Positions 1 to 11,004 of a DNA stretch of 64,000 nt are shown here, in pieces. The first letter of the stretch is position 1. Every line of letters starts with the position of its first letter. Location: the NCBI GenBank assembly GCA_963970005.1, contig CAXAMN010022884.1, positions 912,669 through 976,668 on the forward strand, in the 5' to 3' direction. The DNA is from Durusdinium trenchii (taxonomy: Eukaryota; Sar; Dinophyceae; Suessiales; Symbiodiniaceae). Both the position numbers and the translations under genes were made by a program. Below the pieces are notes generated by a model. The model saw only the letters and a list, made by a program, of their open reading frames with translations, made no database searches and was not told the DNA's origin.

Positions 1-2730
1 TTCCGCGTCCGAGCAAGCTGGACGCTTCAGCATGGTCTCACGTAGAAGGCCGCAAGTGCTACAGTGTGATGTCTACTATCCTAGCTCCGCTACCATACAA
101 ACTTTTTCCTCTCAATCCAAAAAGTGGGGGCGCGGGCGAAAAAGTCAATGATACGCACTGTGATCTCTACTGCTAACTGTTTCACCATATTCCTGATTGA
201 CATACACCCCTGGAATGCTTATTAAAATTAGGGGCCGGTAGGGACCGGATTTAAAACATAAATGATGACTCATGCGACGCTCAAATAAACAATGACAACC
301 AACGTTCGACGCCCCTGGTCCTGCGCTGCGGAGAGCACCAGATGACTGATGACCGCGCATGAGAGCCACAGCAGTCTCGGCGCTGTCGTCGTTGTCATGG
401 GACCAAGGTAAATCAAGAAGGTTGGGGTGTAGTTGCAGCAAAATGGCTGGCGCGGCAAGGACGCATTTTTTCGCTAGGGCTAGACCCATATGATATAGAT
501 TTCGCAACTGCGCCCCAACACATGAGAGTCCAACCCGGATAGACGGCCGCCTCTCCACTTCTGGCAGCTGCCAGTTCCTGTGCACGCCGACCCTCCAGGA
601 GGCTCCCCCACCACAACCACGAGTCCAGTGGCCCGACTGGGGTTACAGACTTGTCAGTTTGTTGGGTTTGCGGGAAATACTGATAAGTTCCCAAAAGCAA
701 TCCATGGGACTGCAGTCCTATATAGGGCCTACATGACAGCTGGTTCTTGGTATATGATGTGGCCATATATATGATCATATTTGCTTTTTTGCGTTTGGGG
801 CTGGTGAATAGGTCCACCCCATGGGTTTGGAAAATCAAGATTCAATTGCTGATGGGTGAATTGGATTGGATAGGTGAATTCCGGGAGTGTCCAAGGAGTT
901 CTTCTTAGCAACGGTGCAGGTTCGCCTCCCTGCTTTGGCTCGTCTTTCGTCAACCTTGCGCGTCGCTTTCGCGAAGCTTTCGCGTTTTTCCTCGTTCGGT
1001 TTGGTGAATTTTGCTACTTGAATCTTCTCTTGTGATCCGTCTGCAAGATTTCTTATTGCTGTCTGTTTCTTTTCGTACGCATCTATGACATGCTGGGGTG
1101 TTCACTAAGCTGGTGATACATATCCTTGGGGATATTACACGCTGAGCCACTACTCTTGCAGCTTTCTGCCTATCACGCCTTGCATGGAAACCACTCTCTC
1201 TGTTTGTTTTAGACACAAAGATATACGCACAACATGTGCATACATGTATGATTTATCTATGATATTTTTCTATCAAGTTTAGCCTTTCGCCAAACCTTTC
1301 GCCGCGCTCTCGCATCCTTTCGCCCCTGCAGGTAAACATAACTTCAAAAAGCTAGAATGTCACTCGTCCACTAAAAACATTACACGGGTTTTAGAACGAC
1401 TCCCAGATGAAACAAGTGCCGTTCCTTGATGGTTGCCGGCATCTTGGGACACAGAAAGGATCACTCAGATCACTCATTGTTTCTGTGACTGTTGAAACGC
1501 AAGCGTTGCCAGGGCGCATGTCGCAACACGTCGCCACGGTCAGTCTCTCCGGTTGGACGGACTTCAAACCGCCAAAAACAGGCTTGCGCCTCGGCCGAAC
1601 AAAACAAGCTTCCCACCGCCTGCCAGGATGGAGCTTAGCTTGGATGAATGGTTGAGCTATTGAATCTGGGACGGGGAGAATCTAATTGGCCACGACGGTC
1701 TGTTGCCTGAAATGCAACAATCCCCAGACTGTTCACCAATTCTTGTAGTCTTCCCCAGGGCATCTTCCAGTCCTCTCGTGTGACCCTCCAGAACCGTCCT
1801 CAACTGACACGAACAACATATCCAAGGGAGCACATTGATATCTGTGCCTCCACGGGTGAAGCCCAGGATTGAAGTAAAAGCGTATCCCAAAACCAATGAG
1901 ATTGGCAAGCGTAGAATAATACGCGGCCATCACTGCTTTCATCAACGACGTGAAGGAAAATATGAACCTCCGTTCCCTACCTGCCCTATAGCCCTCCCCC
2001 TTTGAGCCCAAAAAGACAATCAGTCAGCAGGATTCTGTTCTGAGAGGACTTTCTTCCTCCACTCTACACAACATAACACTTGGCAGTGGAGAAAAACGGC
2101 CAAGTTCAGCTTTATGCCTTTCCGTCATTGGCCCCGCCGGCGGAGCGCGAATTCGCAGGCACCAAAAAGGGGGTGACCATGTGGATGCTGCTTTAAGGAT
2201 CGAGGGAGAAGGATTTGCTAAGATTTGTGAAGTCACTGTGGCCCTTCGCCTCTGAGTCTCATCAATCTCTCCCCTATCAACCTGTCCGCAAGCTGGCGAC
2301 ACTCGACACTCGTTCTCGTTTTCAGCACAAATGGAGTGAACCCCCTCGCACTTAAGCTTCGCAACCCTCTGAGCTTGCTATTCCCTGACGCCAGAATAAC
2401 ATCACTCTCCAGTGTGTTTCAGGTCTCTGCGTTTCCACCGACTTGGTCCATCGGACTCCTAAAACTTTCAGGAACAAACAACTGAAGACTTTATGTCTAC
2501 GACTTGTCTCGTTTTATATAAGACGTATTTGTTCTACGCGACTCATATTGGCTATCTTCCATTCCTTTTGAACTTCTTTGTATGTCAAAAGTAAAAAACT
2601 TGGTTCTGATTCTTGTCGTTGCTTTGGATTGCTTTGTCATTCTTCTTTGGGAGTGTTTTCACAACCGCTACTCACTTCCACTTCCAAGTGCCTCCACTTC
2701 AACCCAGAACCCCCTCCCCGCACCGTTTCC
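1..2730. other. Gene-free stretch
   Basis: Only short overlapping reading frames occur on both strands, none with protein-like composition or a recognisable motif. I see no RNA gene, tandem array or inverted-repeat element here. Confidence 0.6.
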
Positions 2731-2731
2731 A

Positions 2732-3049
2732 TCAGGCTCCCCAGCATGACCACAGCACGGCAGTGAGGCAAGTTCGGTCAACACCATCCCATGGCCGTTG
2801 CACTGCAAGGTCCTGCAAATTGAAGCAGCCAGGAACTGCAGCTAAACAAATTGGCAAGAACAGGCTACAATGAAAAAGAACAATTGGAGGCATGGCTGGC
2901 ACGCCGCCAGCCGATCCACATGGAGAGATTGGCGGTGCTTGTCCAAACATCCTACGAAGAAATTCAGCACTCCGCCCGCGCCCTTCATCAAACTCCACCG
3001 CAGCATTGACTAGCATCGGTTCCTCTGGCGTATGAGTCTCCAAAACCAA
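2732..3049 (-). CDS. Possible exon, unknown product
   Basis: I do not recognise this frame. Its first part (about residues 1-45, with runs such as EEPMLVNAAVEFDEG) has charged, protein-like composition, but the rest looks like random translation. It lies downstream of and on the same strand as the lectin-like exon at 3.3-3.6 kb, so it could be a later exon of that gene. A chance frame is equally possible. Confidence 0.15.
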   Translation of the reverse strand: MVLETHTPEEPMLVNAAVEFDEGRGRSAEFLRRMFGQAPPISPCGSAGGVPAMPPIVLFHCSLFLPICLAAVPGCFNLQDLAVQRPWDGVDRTCLTAVLWSCWGA

Positions 3050-3337
3050 ACCTTAACATTGACATAGACCACTTCAGCCGGCTGGCGCTCTGTTTTTATT
3101 TTTTTCTCGAGTCGCAGTCCGGAAGCCTGGAAACGACATCAGCAAATGGTGATAATCAAGGACGTTGATTATGCGTCGCTTGTTACACCTTCACAGCATT
3201 CGCGCACAGGCTACACTAGCAAGGGAAGTGACAAGATCAGAAGACTGAAAACTGGTGAACACTTTGTCGCCAAGCGGAGAGCGACAACTCAGTTGGCTGC
3301 AAATTCGCAGCTTCTTCTGACCCCGGCTGGAGAAAAC

Positions 3338-3658
3338 CTAAAAAGCGCCGGCGCGATCGAAAGCCACCCAGCTTACCTGTTCTGTCCCATGTTTCCTCTC
3401 ATTGTCGCAGCTCGTATCTTCATCGATGGCCACATCAAAGGATTTGCTGCGGGTAGCTATGATTCGAGCCCATCCGCCATCGTCGGTCTTGCTGGGACGG
3501 CGGGTAGATGGGCTCACGACCACCAAGGGATTTGCCGACAGCGGGGTACCAAAACTTATTTTGGTTGGTCCATTGCCGATGCCTTCCACATCACGCGGGG
3601 ACTTCTTAGCCACCATGGTCGCAGAACCTGCACGGAAAGAGTCTTGCATCTGGGACAC
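3338..3658 (-). CDS. Exon of H-type-lectin-like beta-sandwich protein
   Basis: About 106 codons. The second half reads as one beta-sandwich repeat of the kind found in H-type lectins and related adhesion proteins: a start like KISFGTPLSANPLVVVSP, then GWARIIATRSKSFDVAIDED, then ERKHGTEQVSWVAFDR. The succession of F...P-x-V-V-V, an x-F-x-V strand and H-x-x-E-x-V-x-W is what I match on. Similar pieces occur on the plus strand at 37.0-38.6 kb, so the window may hold two relatives. Such domains usually bind carbohydrate on secreted or surface proteins; that role is inferred from the family. No start codon or signal peptide can be assigned, since this is probably an internal exon. The first 25 residues may be intronic. 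Confidence 0.4.
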   Translation of the reverse strand: MSQMQDSFRAGSATMVAKKSPRDVEGIGNGPTKISFGTPLSANPLVVVSPSTRRPSKTDDGGWARIIATRSKSFDVAIDEDTSCDNERKHGTEQVSWVAFDRAGAF

Positions 3659-3734
3659 ATGTAGGAATTACACCACCGTAGACCCCAAACAGGTGGGACA
3701 ACAACGAAGCATTCCCCAAGTCCACTTTTTGAGA

Positions 3735-3985
3735 CATCAACAAGAAGTGAGACAAGAAGGGAAACAAAAGGAAACAGAAGGGAGACAAGACGGACACAAT
3801 GGCCAACAAGAAGGGAGACAAGAAGGGAGACGAAAGGAAACAGAAGGGAAACAAAACGGACGCAATGACAAATAAAAAGGAAACAGAAAGAAGACAATTT
3901 GAGACAAGGCGGACACAATGACCAACAAAAAGGGAGACAAGAAGGCCAGCAAGAAGCGAGACAACACCGGAGACAGGGCGGACAC
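3735..3985. repeat. Purine-rich minisatellite (GGGAGACAAGAAG)
   Basis: Imperfect tandem units built from GGGAGACAAGAAG and AAGGAAACAGAAGG. The plus strand is almost free of pyrimidine runs, which makes long open frames on the minus strand that are by-products of the repeat. Confidence 0.8.
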
Positions 3986-4007
3986 CATCAGTGACAGACC
4001 CGGGAGA

Positions 4008-4215
4008 CAAATGAATAGAAATGCTACATGGCCAACGGAAAACGGCGGACACCAGCAGCGACAAACCTGGGAGACAAATGAATAGAGTTTCTACATGGCC
4101 AGCGGAAAAGGGCGGACACCAGCAGTGACAGACCTGAGAGACAAATGAATAGAAATGCTACATGACCAGCGGAAAAGGGCGGACACCAGCAGTGACACAA
4201 AGGGCGGACACATCT
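4008..4215. repeat. About 66-bp tandem repeat, three copies
   Basis: Three successive units begin with GACAAATGAATAGA and contain GGCGGACACCAGCAG; spacing is about 66 bp and divergence between copies is low. A partial fourth copy ends near 4210. It adjoins the purine-rich array upstream. Confidence 0.85.
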
Positions 4216-4795
4216 TAAGAATGAATTGAAAACCCCTAACAGTAAACTTGTTGAGGAGAAACCAGAAAAGGTTGAAGACGTTCTTGTTTGAATATTTCCA
4301 AGGCGACAAGTCTGCGGGGAATTATGGGACATGCGCTGACTGGGGTTGTCCAGGCCCTTTTGCCAACTTGTGGCCCCTCTACAATAGTCTCAAAAGTCTA
4401 GGGAGTCATCGGCCCTCAGCCTTTGCGTGTTTTTCGGTTTAGCTTATTACGTTGCAGCCATAGTGCGTGCTCGTCCACAAGTGTTGTGGAAATCAATGCA
4501 GTTGCTGAACGCTGTGTGGGTAGTGCGCAGGATGTGAAAATTGTTGCGGGCGCGTGCGTAAGGATTCTATCATTTTTGCAACAGCATTGTTCCTTTGTGC
4601 GATTGCTTGTTTTTAGTAAAGCCTTCATTTGTGGAAAAATTGTTCTTTCACAGAAAGACATGAAAAAATATTTTGCAAACACCTGAGAAGCTGCAAAACG
4701 AAAGCCAGCGTCATTTTGTCACGAGCGGCACGGCTGCGGTGAAACAAGGGTGCAAAGCAGCCAAGAGTTAGTAGTGAAAACTTCAACATCACTGG
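4216..4795. other. No recognisable gene
   Basis: Overlapping frames of about 87 codons exist on both strands at 4416-4686, but neither has a motif. Nothing else is seen. Confidence 0.5.
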
Positions 4796-5766
4796 ATCAA
4801 CATCACTGGATCATTGGATATTCGATCGCAATCCCGTCTTTCTGTGTAAACCATCCTGCGTAAACTATCCTTTTGCTGGGCAAGAGATTGCGACTCCCTG
4901 AAAGAATCATGCAAAGACCCATTTCCGCTACAACAAGGTCGATGTTTGGATGGAGCTTCAGTGTTTTTCCTGTTTGCGTGGGCCGTTTTGTGCTGCGCTG
5001 GGTCTGCGAGCGCGCACGCCCTCCTCTACGGTAGAGTAGTCGCCACCCTGACAGAGTTGACAAAATCGCTGTTCCTGACGCCCCTCGTTGGGGGCCAGTT
5101 TTGGCTCACGGCCCTCTTGCCGCTGCACTTCAAGTTCCCTCTCCAGTCTCAGTAGTGCTTTGAACTTACATAGGTGTGTCGGAAGTATAGCGCAATAGCA
5201 TTTATACGGACCCAAGGTAAGGAGTCGCAATCTCTTGCCCAGCAAAAGGATAGTTTACACAGGATAGTTACACAGAAAGACGGGATTGCAATCGAATATC
5301 CAATGATCCAATGATGTTGCACTTCAAGTTCCCTCTCCAGTCTCATTAGTGCTTTGAACCTATATAGGTGTGTCGGAAGAGCGCAAAAGTATTTATACGG
5401 ACCCAAGGTAACTACAATTCAGCTGCATGGTATAGCACTTCAATTTCCCTTTCCCCAAGCCGCTAGAGTCTTTTTAGGAGGAGCCTCTTGTCCATGTACA
5501 GTCATCATGATTCTTTCAGGGAGTCGCAATCTCTTGCCCAGCAAAAGGATAGTTTACGCGTGCAGAAAGACAGGATTGCGATCGAATATCCAATGATCCA
5601 GTGATGTTGCACTTCAAGTTCCCTCTCCAGTCTCATTAGTGCTCTGAACTTATGTAAAAGTGTCGGAAGTATAGCGCAATGGCACTTATACGGACCCAAG
5701 GTAACTACAATTCAGTTGCATGGTATAGCACTTCAAGTTCCCTTTCCCCAAGCCGCTAGATAACCT
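4796..5766. repeat. Complex repeat: one inverted and three direct copies
   Basis: A unit containing GAGTCGCAATCTCTTGCCCA and GGATAGTTTACRC occurs at about 5222-5300 and 5517-5600, and inverted at 4801-4900. It adjoins a second unit (CACTTCAAGTTCCCTCTCC ... TTATACGGACCCAAGGTAA) at about 5129-5220, 5316-5430 and 5606-5710. Copies differ at only a few positions. No coding capacity was recognised. Confidence 0.85.
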
Positions 5767-6454
5767 TTGGGAAACCATCCACATTCAGATGATGCAAAGC
5801 AAAAAATGCATTTCTTGCATCGCCGCCCGCTCCAAAATCACCAAAACATCACCTCCAAAACAACCTCCAAAACCTTCAAGATCCGTGCACCCTCCTCCCC
5901 CAGCATGTGCCGAGTTTACGTAATCTTGCTTCTATACAGAAGAACATGTAGTTCTTTTCGCGCCTCGTGTGGGACAATTTGTCGGTCTGCATGTTTAATA
6001 ACAAGCGCGCACATGTTTCAATCCAATTTGCAAACACCTGCTTGCCTTCAGGGACTTTTCAAGTTGAATACGCTTGCACAGGTGTGCTCAGGACGCCGTG
6101 TCTTCACATTTGTAAAAAACAGGTCTTTCAACAAGTTTCGCTCTCCTTGTTTGACAACATTGTTGTCTTGATGGGGGTTCCTCTTACCAAGGAAGTCAGA
6201 GGGGTGAGAAAAAACAAGATTGTTGCTGTCCCCCTAGGTATAGTTTGACAACATATCTTGACGCAAAACCCTACGAACCGTCCACAAAGAGGATGGGGCA
6301 CGCTTGAGCAAAAATGAAAGAACTCACAAGCGCGATGGAGCGCCCTCTTTGGCTTGCTTGAGCCAAAGTCCTGTGAACCTTGAATGACGACATGGGCGAC
6401 TCTGGTGTGCGTCTGTCACCCTGCCATCATTTTCATGAACTCAGCAATGTGGCC
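5767..6454. other. No recognisable gene
   Basis: Short frames only (up to 134 codons at 5767-6171, low-complexity composition). Nothing supports a gene. Confidence 0.5.
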
Positions 6455-7300
6455 TTACTCGATCAAATTCCTTTCCGGTGTATTGAACACCATTCTTGAA
6501 AATCTGAATTCAGCTGCCGCATAGCCAAGGCTTTCGGTTCCCCTTGGCCTTGCCGCCGCTCTCTTCTTGTTCGTCGTAAATTCTTCTTGGCACTCCATAG
6601 CCTTTGGCATACGGCCCTGTGTTCTCAGACCGTGAGCCTTTGCCTGTCCCTCTTTCATCTGCACTCTCTTGCTTTCCACCTCCTTTCGACTTCATAAACC
6701 TCATAGTCTTCGAAGCTTTCATCTTCACCGAATCCGCCTCTCGCAGTTCGATCATTGGGCCCTCTGCGTCCAACTCTGTCTGGCGCTCCATATGGACCAT
6801 AGTTCACGCTCACCCATCCATCTGGCCATCTTGACTCCTCTAGCTAGCGGTGCATTCGGGTCTTTATGGCCTTCTCTGATGTGGTAAACGCACTGCTTCA
6901 TAGTCAAGTAGTTGATAAAAATCTTGTCCTTGCTTTTGGTCCTCCACACTGCGCATCTTCGAAACAATCCATGAAGGTTTCAACAGCGTCGTCCACTGGC
7001 TCATCATCTGGATCATCTCTCTTCATCTGTCTGAAGTTTTTGCATGAGGTACATCTCAACGCCAATTCCTTCTCAAATCAGCTTCAGCCTCATTCAGGTT
7101 CTCACAGTCCCAGTCGTGCTCATAGCTTCCTTCTAGGCTTCCATAGTCCGTTGGTGCTTCTGATGGGACATATATATTGTTTCATTCGACTCTTCATCAC
7201 CATCTTCTTCATCTTGTTGTCTTCCAAGAAATTTTCTGTTCCTCTTGTTCGGGTGCTTGCTTTGCACCCAGTAGCTTGGGTGTAGCTCCAGTAACCATGG
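6455..7300 (-). pseudogene. Decayed coding stretch, unknown product
   Basis: On the minus strand several frames contain acidic, protein-like pieces that do not join: DDPDDEPVDDAVETFMD near 7000, YEHDWDCENLNEAEADLRRN near 7110, and IFINYLTMKQCVYHIREGHK near 6900. The frame changes repeatedly and stops intervene. Part of it (about 7240-7290, minus) is nearly identical to 10871-10920 on the plus strand, so it belongs to a repeated sequence. I do not recognise the family; a degraded mobile-element or retroposed gene is the simplest reading. Confidence 0.35.
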
Positions 7301-9185
7301 TTATGATTGCCAAAGCATTGACCTGTGATTCACAGGGATGTGGCAGTGTTTCTAGACAATGTCTGCCTCTGCTGGAGAGTAAGATGGCATGAGCCGTGGA
7401 TAATAAGTTATTTTTTGTTCCTGCTATTTGGGGTCTTCTTGCTTTTTGGCCGCCTTACTGCCCATGTAGACTACACCGCCGCGTTTCTGAACATTGCTTT
7501 CCAGCAACCCAAACTTTGTTTCATGCTAGATTTTGTTTTCAAAACGTTTTGAGTTAAACGGACAGTAAATCAGACCTGGAGCCACCGCGCAAGAAAACCC
7601 GCAGCGGCCCTGTTTACTGTTCATCTTCAATTTGAAAACAGCAGCGCGATATTCTTGGGCATCAATACATTTGGATAACAATCTATGCGCCTCACAAACC
7701 AAAGTGAAAACAAATATAAAGGCGATTGGTTTTCCCACGTTTTCCAAGGCAGGAAATAAGTCTCATAGCGCCCAATCGAGCTTCACAAAAAGACAAAAAC
7801 AGTTGAGACCAAACACATGTCGAAAGCATTGAAGACGTGAAGGGTGCAACAAAAAAATCTGTAAAAAAGACTAGAAACCGCACAGCATTGAGATTCCATG
7901 GTGGGCACTCTGCCCCCAGCATCAGCAAACCATGCTTTTGACTATGCCCAATCATAATGTTGAATCTTGTTTTCAACGAAATGTTTGGCCAGACGGCACT
8001 TTATCTTTTTGCCTGTATGTCCAAAGATTACATTTTTTGGAGGCAATGACGGATCCACAAAGCGTGCAACGCATCATTTAAGCAATTATTTCACAAGTAT
8101 ATTCAAATCATTTTTGTTCACATGTATCAATGTTTATATATATATCGTATATCTATATCTAAAACTTCTATATTGAGATACAGGGAGAAAAAGGGATTGA
8201 AGAGGTACGCAAGGCAAATATAGACACAAGCAAAGATTTCGATATGTCGCAACAAATATGTGCGCAAATACACTGACGCGTTAGATTTGATGTTTTTTTG
8301 TTTTTGGCGGTGTTTTTGTGCACGAGTTGAACGTATTATGTGGCATGCTCCAGTAATGCTTGACCGTGGGGTTGAACTTAAGACAACCAAAAAACAAATT
8401 TAAGAGGTAGAAAACCATGCCTCCCCATCCGCGGGTGTGTAAGCCGAAGGTTTAAGAAACACCTTGCCGTAAAAGGTATTATTTCTCCACAAAAAACGGT
8501 GGCAAGTTGAATAATGGTAAACTGGATCAATACCTCCATGGTGGAAATTTTACAAGTCTAAAACCTGGGTCCCGTGCACCAGCCCCTGCTGCATGTTTTT
8601 TTTTTCACCTATTGCATGGTAACGGTGCATGTTGATAGCCTCCATGTCGGTACAAAGAAAATGTTCGTTGGTAAAGTTTGTTGTCAACCAATTTCGAGAG
8701 CATTGCTGTTTTGAAAACGCCGAACTTTATTTCAAGGCAGGGCAGCGGAAGGTGAAATACATGGCGGTATCCGAGCATGGCCTGTTACAAACAAAAATCC
8801 AAACACTAATCATTGCGCTCTTGGGCAACCATGATAAACGATGCTACTTCAATTTTCCGCACGAGCTACCTACCAACTCTTTTGTTTCATACTGCGTGAA
8901 GGCATTCGGACTTGACAGGTTGATGTTTCTTGTCCAAGACTTTTCGATAGAAAGCCCCAGGTCGTCCGCCACTTAAAGAAAAACACCAATTCAACACGAG
9001 GTCACTTCTAGTTTGGTTTTCCTATAGTTGGAATGTTGGTTTTGAAAAAGTAAACCATGATAAAAAAAAAGCTGCAATGCAAATGACAGCGTCAACAAGT
9101 GTTCACTTCCAAGAATCACCTCACCAATGATTTGGTGCGCCTGGTGCTTTAAGATAAATTGGTGTGCTTCTTGGCCTCTTTACAT
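7301..9185. other. Gene-free, partly AT-rich stretch
   Basis: Contains a TA-rich run (8137-8170) and homopolymer tracts. The 115-codon frame at 8629-8976 has no recognisable feature and could be chance. Confidence 0.5.
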
Positions 9186-9580
9186 TTTGCGCCGGATAAG
9201 GGTTCAAGTAAAGCATTTTGCGCCGAGAAGCGCCTGTAAATTGAAGGGTTTGTGCCCAGGAGGACCTGCAAGTTGAAAGTTTTGCGCCGAGGTGCACCTT
9301 TGCAGAACAAAATTTGCGCCGAGAGGCAGCTGCTTCTAAGCACAAAATGGTGGTGAGCATTTGTCAAAAACAGGGTTTGTTTAAACAAGTTGTAATTTGC
9401 GCCGAGAACTGACAACTTTAAGCACAAAACATCTTTGTTTTGACCAAAGCATATGCAAAGAGAATTGCAATAGTCTGTGTGCCATGTGTCCTTCCAAAAC
9501 ATGTCATGTTTTGTGCCGAAAAACGTCCCCGTTAAGCGCAAAACAAGGCCCCGAAATTGAAGGTGAATTTGCGCCGAGCA
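9186..9580. repeat. Dispersed TTTGCGCCGAG motif cluster
   Basis: The word TTTGCGCCGAG or a one-base variant recurs about seven times within 400 bp (for example near 9218, 9279, 9310, 9396, 9569), separated by unrelated sequence of variable length. Several copies are followed within about 30 bp by AAGCACAAAA. It is not a regular tandem array. Confidence 0.6.
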
Positions 9581-10850
9581 CCCTGTTCAAAATTTGTCGA
9601 CCTCAAAGTATTGGTTTCACATTAAGAAAGTCACACCTGCCTAATCGCCATCATAAAATCATCCACGACATTCACAAGATGCAGTGACCCTCCATTTTTG
9701 CCTTGTGTTTCCATGTCTTCAAGTTGCGAGTGTTGGATGAAACCGGCGCATTGGAAGGGCCCTTTCTTTGATTAATTACTTGGACAAAAACATACAAGGG
9801 TTCAAGTGACATGTCTACATCATTCCTCCCACAGGACTTGCAGGACTTGGTTGTTGTTTTTCTTCTGAAATACTTTCATTTTTGTTCGGTTTCTCGTTTC
9901 CGTTTGTAGGACTAAGGTTCAACACTGCTTGAGCTGAACAGTGAGCTGAACAGATTTGGGGTGAGCCTCTGCATGCGTCGACAAAAACAAAGATTTGATC
10001 TGTGTTTTCTTGGCCAAGAAGCACGCTACGCGGCTCAAATTGAAAGCAACAAATATATGTTTCGAAGGTTTTTCTGCCAAACACAAAATTTGACACCCCT
10101 GGCCCACTTGTCAAATTTCATGATCAAATTGACGAAAGAACCCTTACATGGCTTGTGGAAAAAAGTAAAGGAAGTACGGCTAATCAACCTGGCATTTTCA
10201 TTGCCCAAACATGTCTAAAGGTATTGAATGTTTTGCCACCTGCGCAGCACAATTTGCACCGCGAAATCGAAGTTTTTACCATTCTGGCCCTATACGTTGC
10301 CCAGGACCAGATGGTTCCCCTAGCCCCCCGGCGCCGCGTTGAATGTTTTCTCACACCAAGGCACTGCTTGAGCGATTATTTGGCGTAACTGTTTTCCTAA
10401 AAGTGTGTGTGAAACATACATAACAATATCTGTTCGTTCAATTCCAAAGGAAATATGTAACCAAACAAACCAATTCACACGGTTTCAAATCCCACTCACT
10501 GCGCGCATACAAACATCAAGTTACAAGGACTTGTTTTTTAGAAAACATACTTTTTGCAAACGTAACGATCGAACGTTCCCAAAATCCAAACGCTAGACAA
10601 TCGATGTAAACAGGCAATATTTTTCAAGACGCACATGAGTGCAATATTAATAGAAACCCACATACATCTGGATGAACCGCACAGCAAGCAGCAGCCTCAT
10701 GCGTAGAACCCCCAAGTAAATAGCTAAACTAGACCCTGGATACAAAGCAAGACCCCAGATAGCAAGTTTTAAGCCACACACTGTCTAGAAACACTGCCAC
10801 GCCAAAGCTAAGAAATGCCAGCAAGTCACAGTTCATTCAAGTGTCATGAA
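9581..10850. other. No recognisable gene
   Basis: Several frames of 60-99 codons exist, none with motif or composition that supports coding. Confidence 0.5.
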
Positions 10851-11004
10851 TCCTTCTGGTTCATGTACAGGTCAAGCTACTGGGTGCAAAGCAAGCACTC
10901 GAACAAGAGGAACAGAAAATAGAAATGATGCCACTGTTTCTAACGCTTGTGGATCTCTTGATCCTCGAGCTGGTTCTGTTTCGAACTCTTCTTCCTCTTC
11001 TTCT

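Noticed and set aside
3606..4064. Minus frames rich in Phe/Leu/Ser that look like membrane proteins
   Set aside because: They are the complement of a purine-rich minisatellite.
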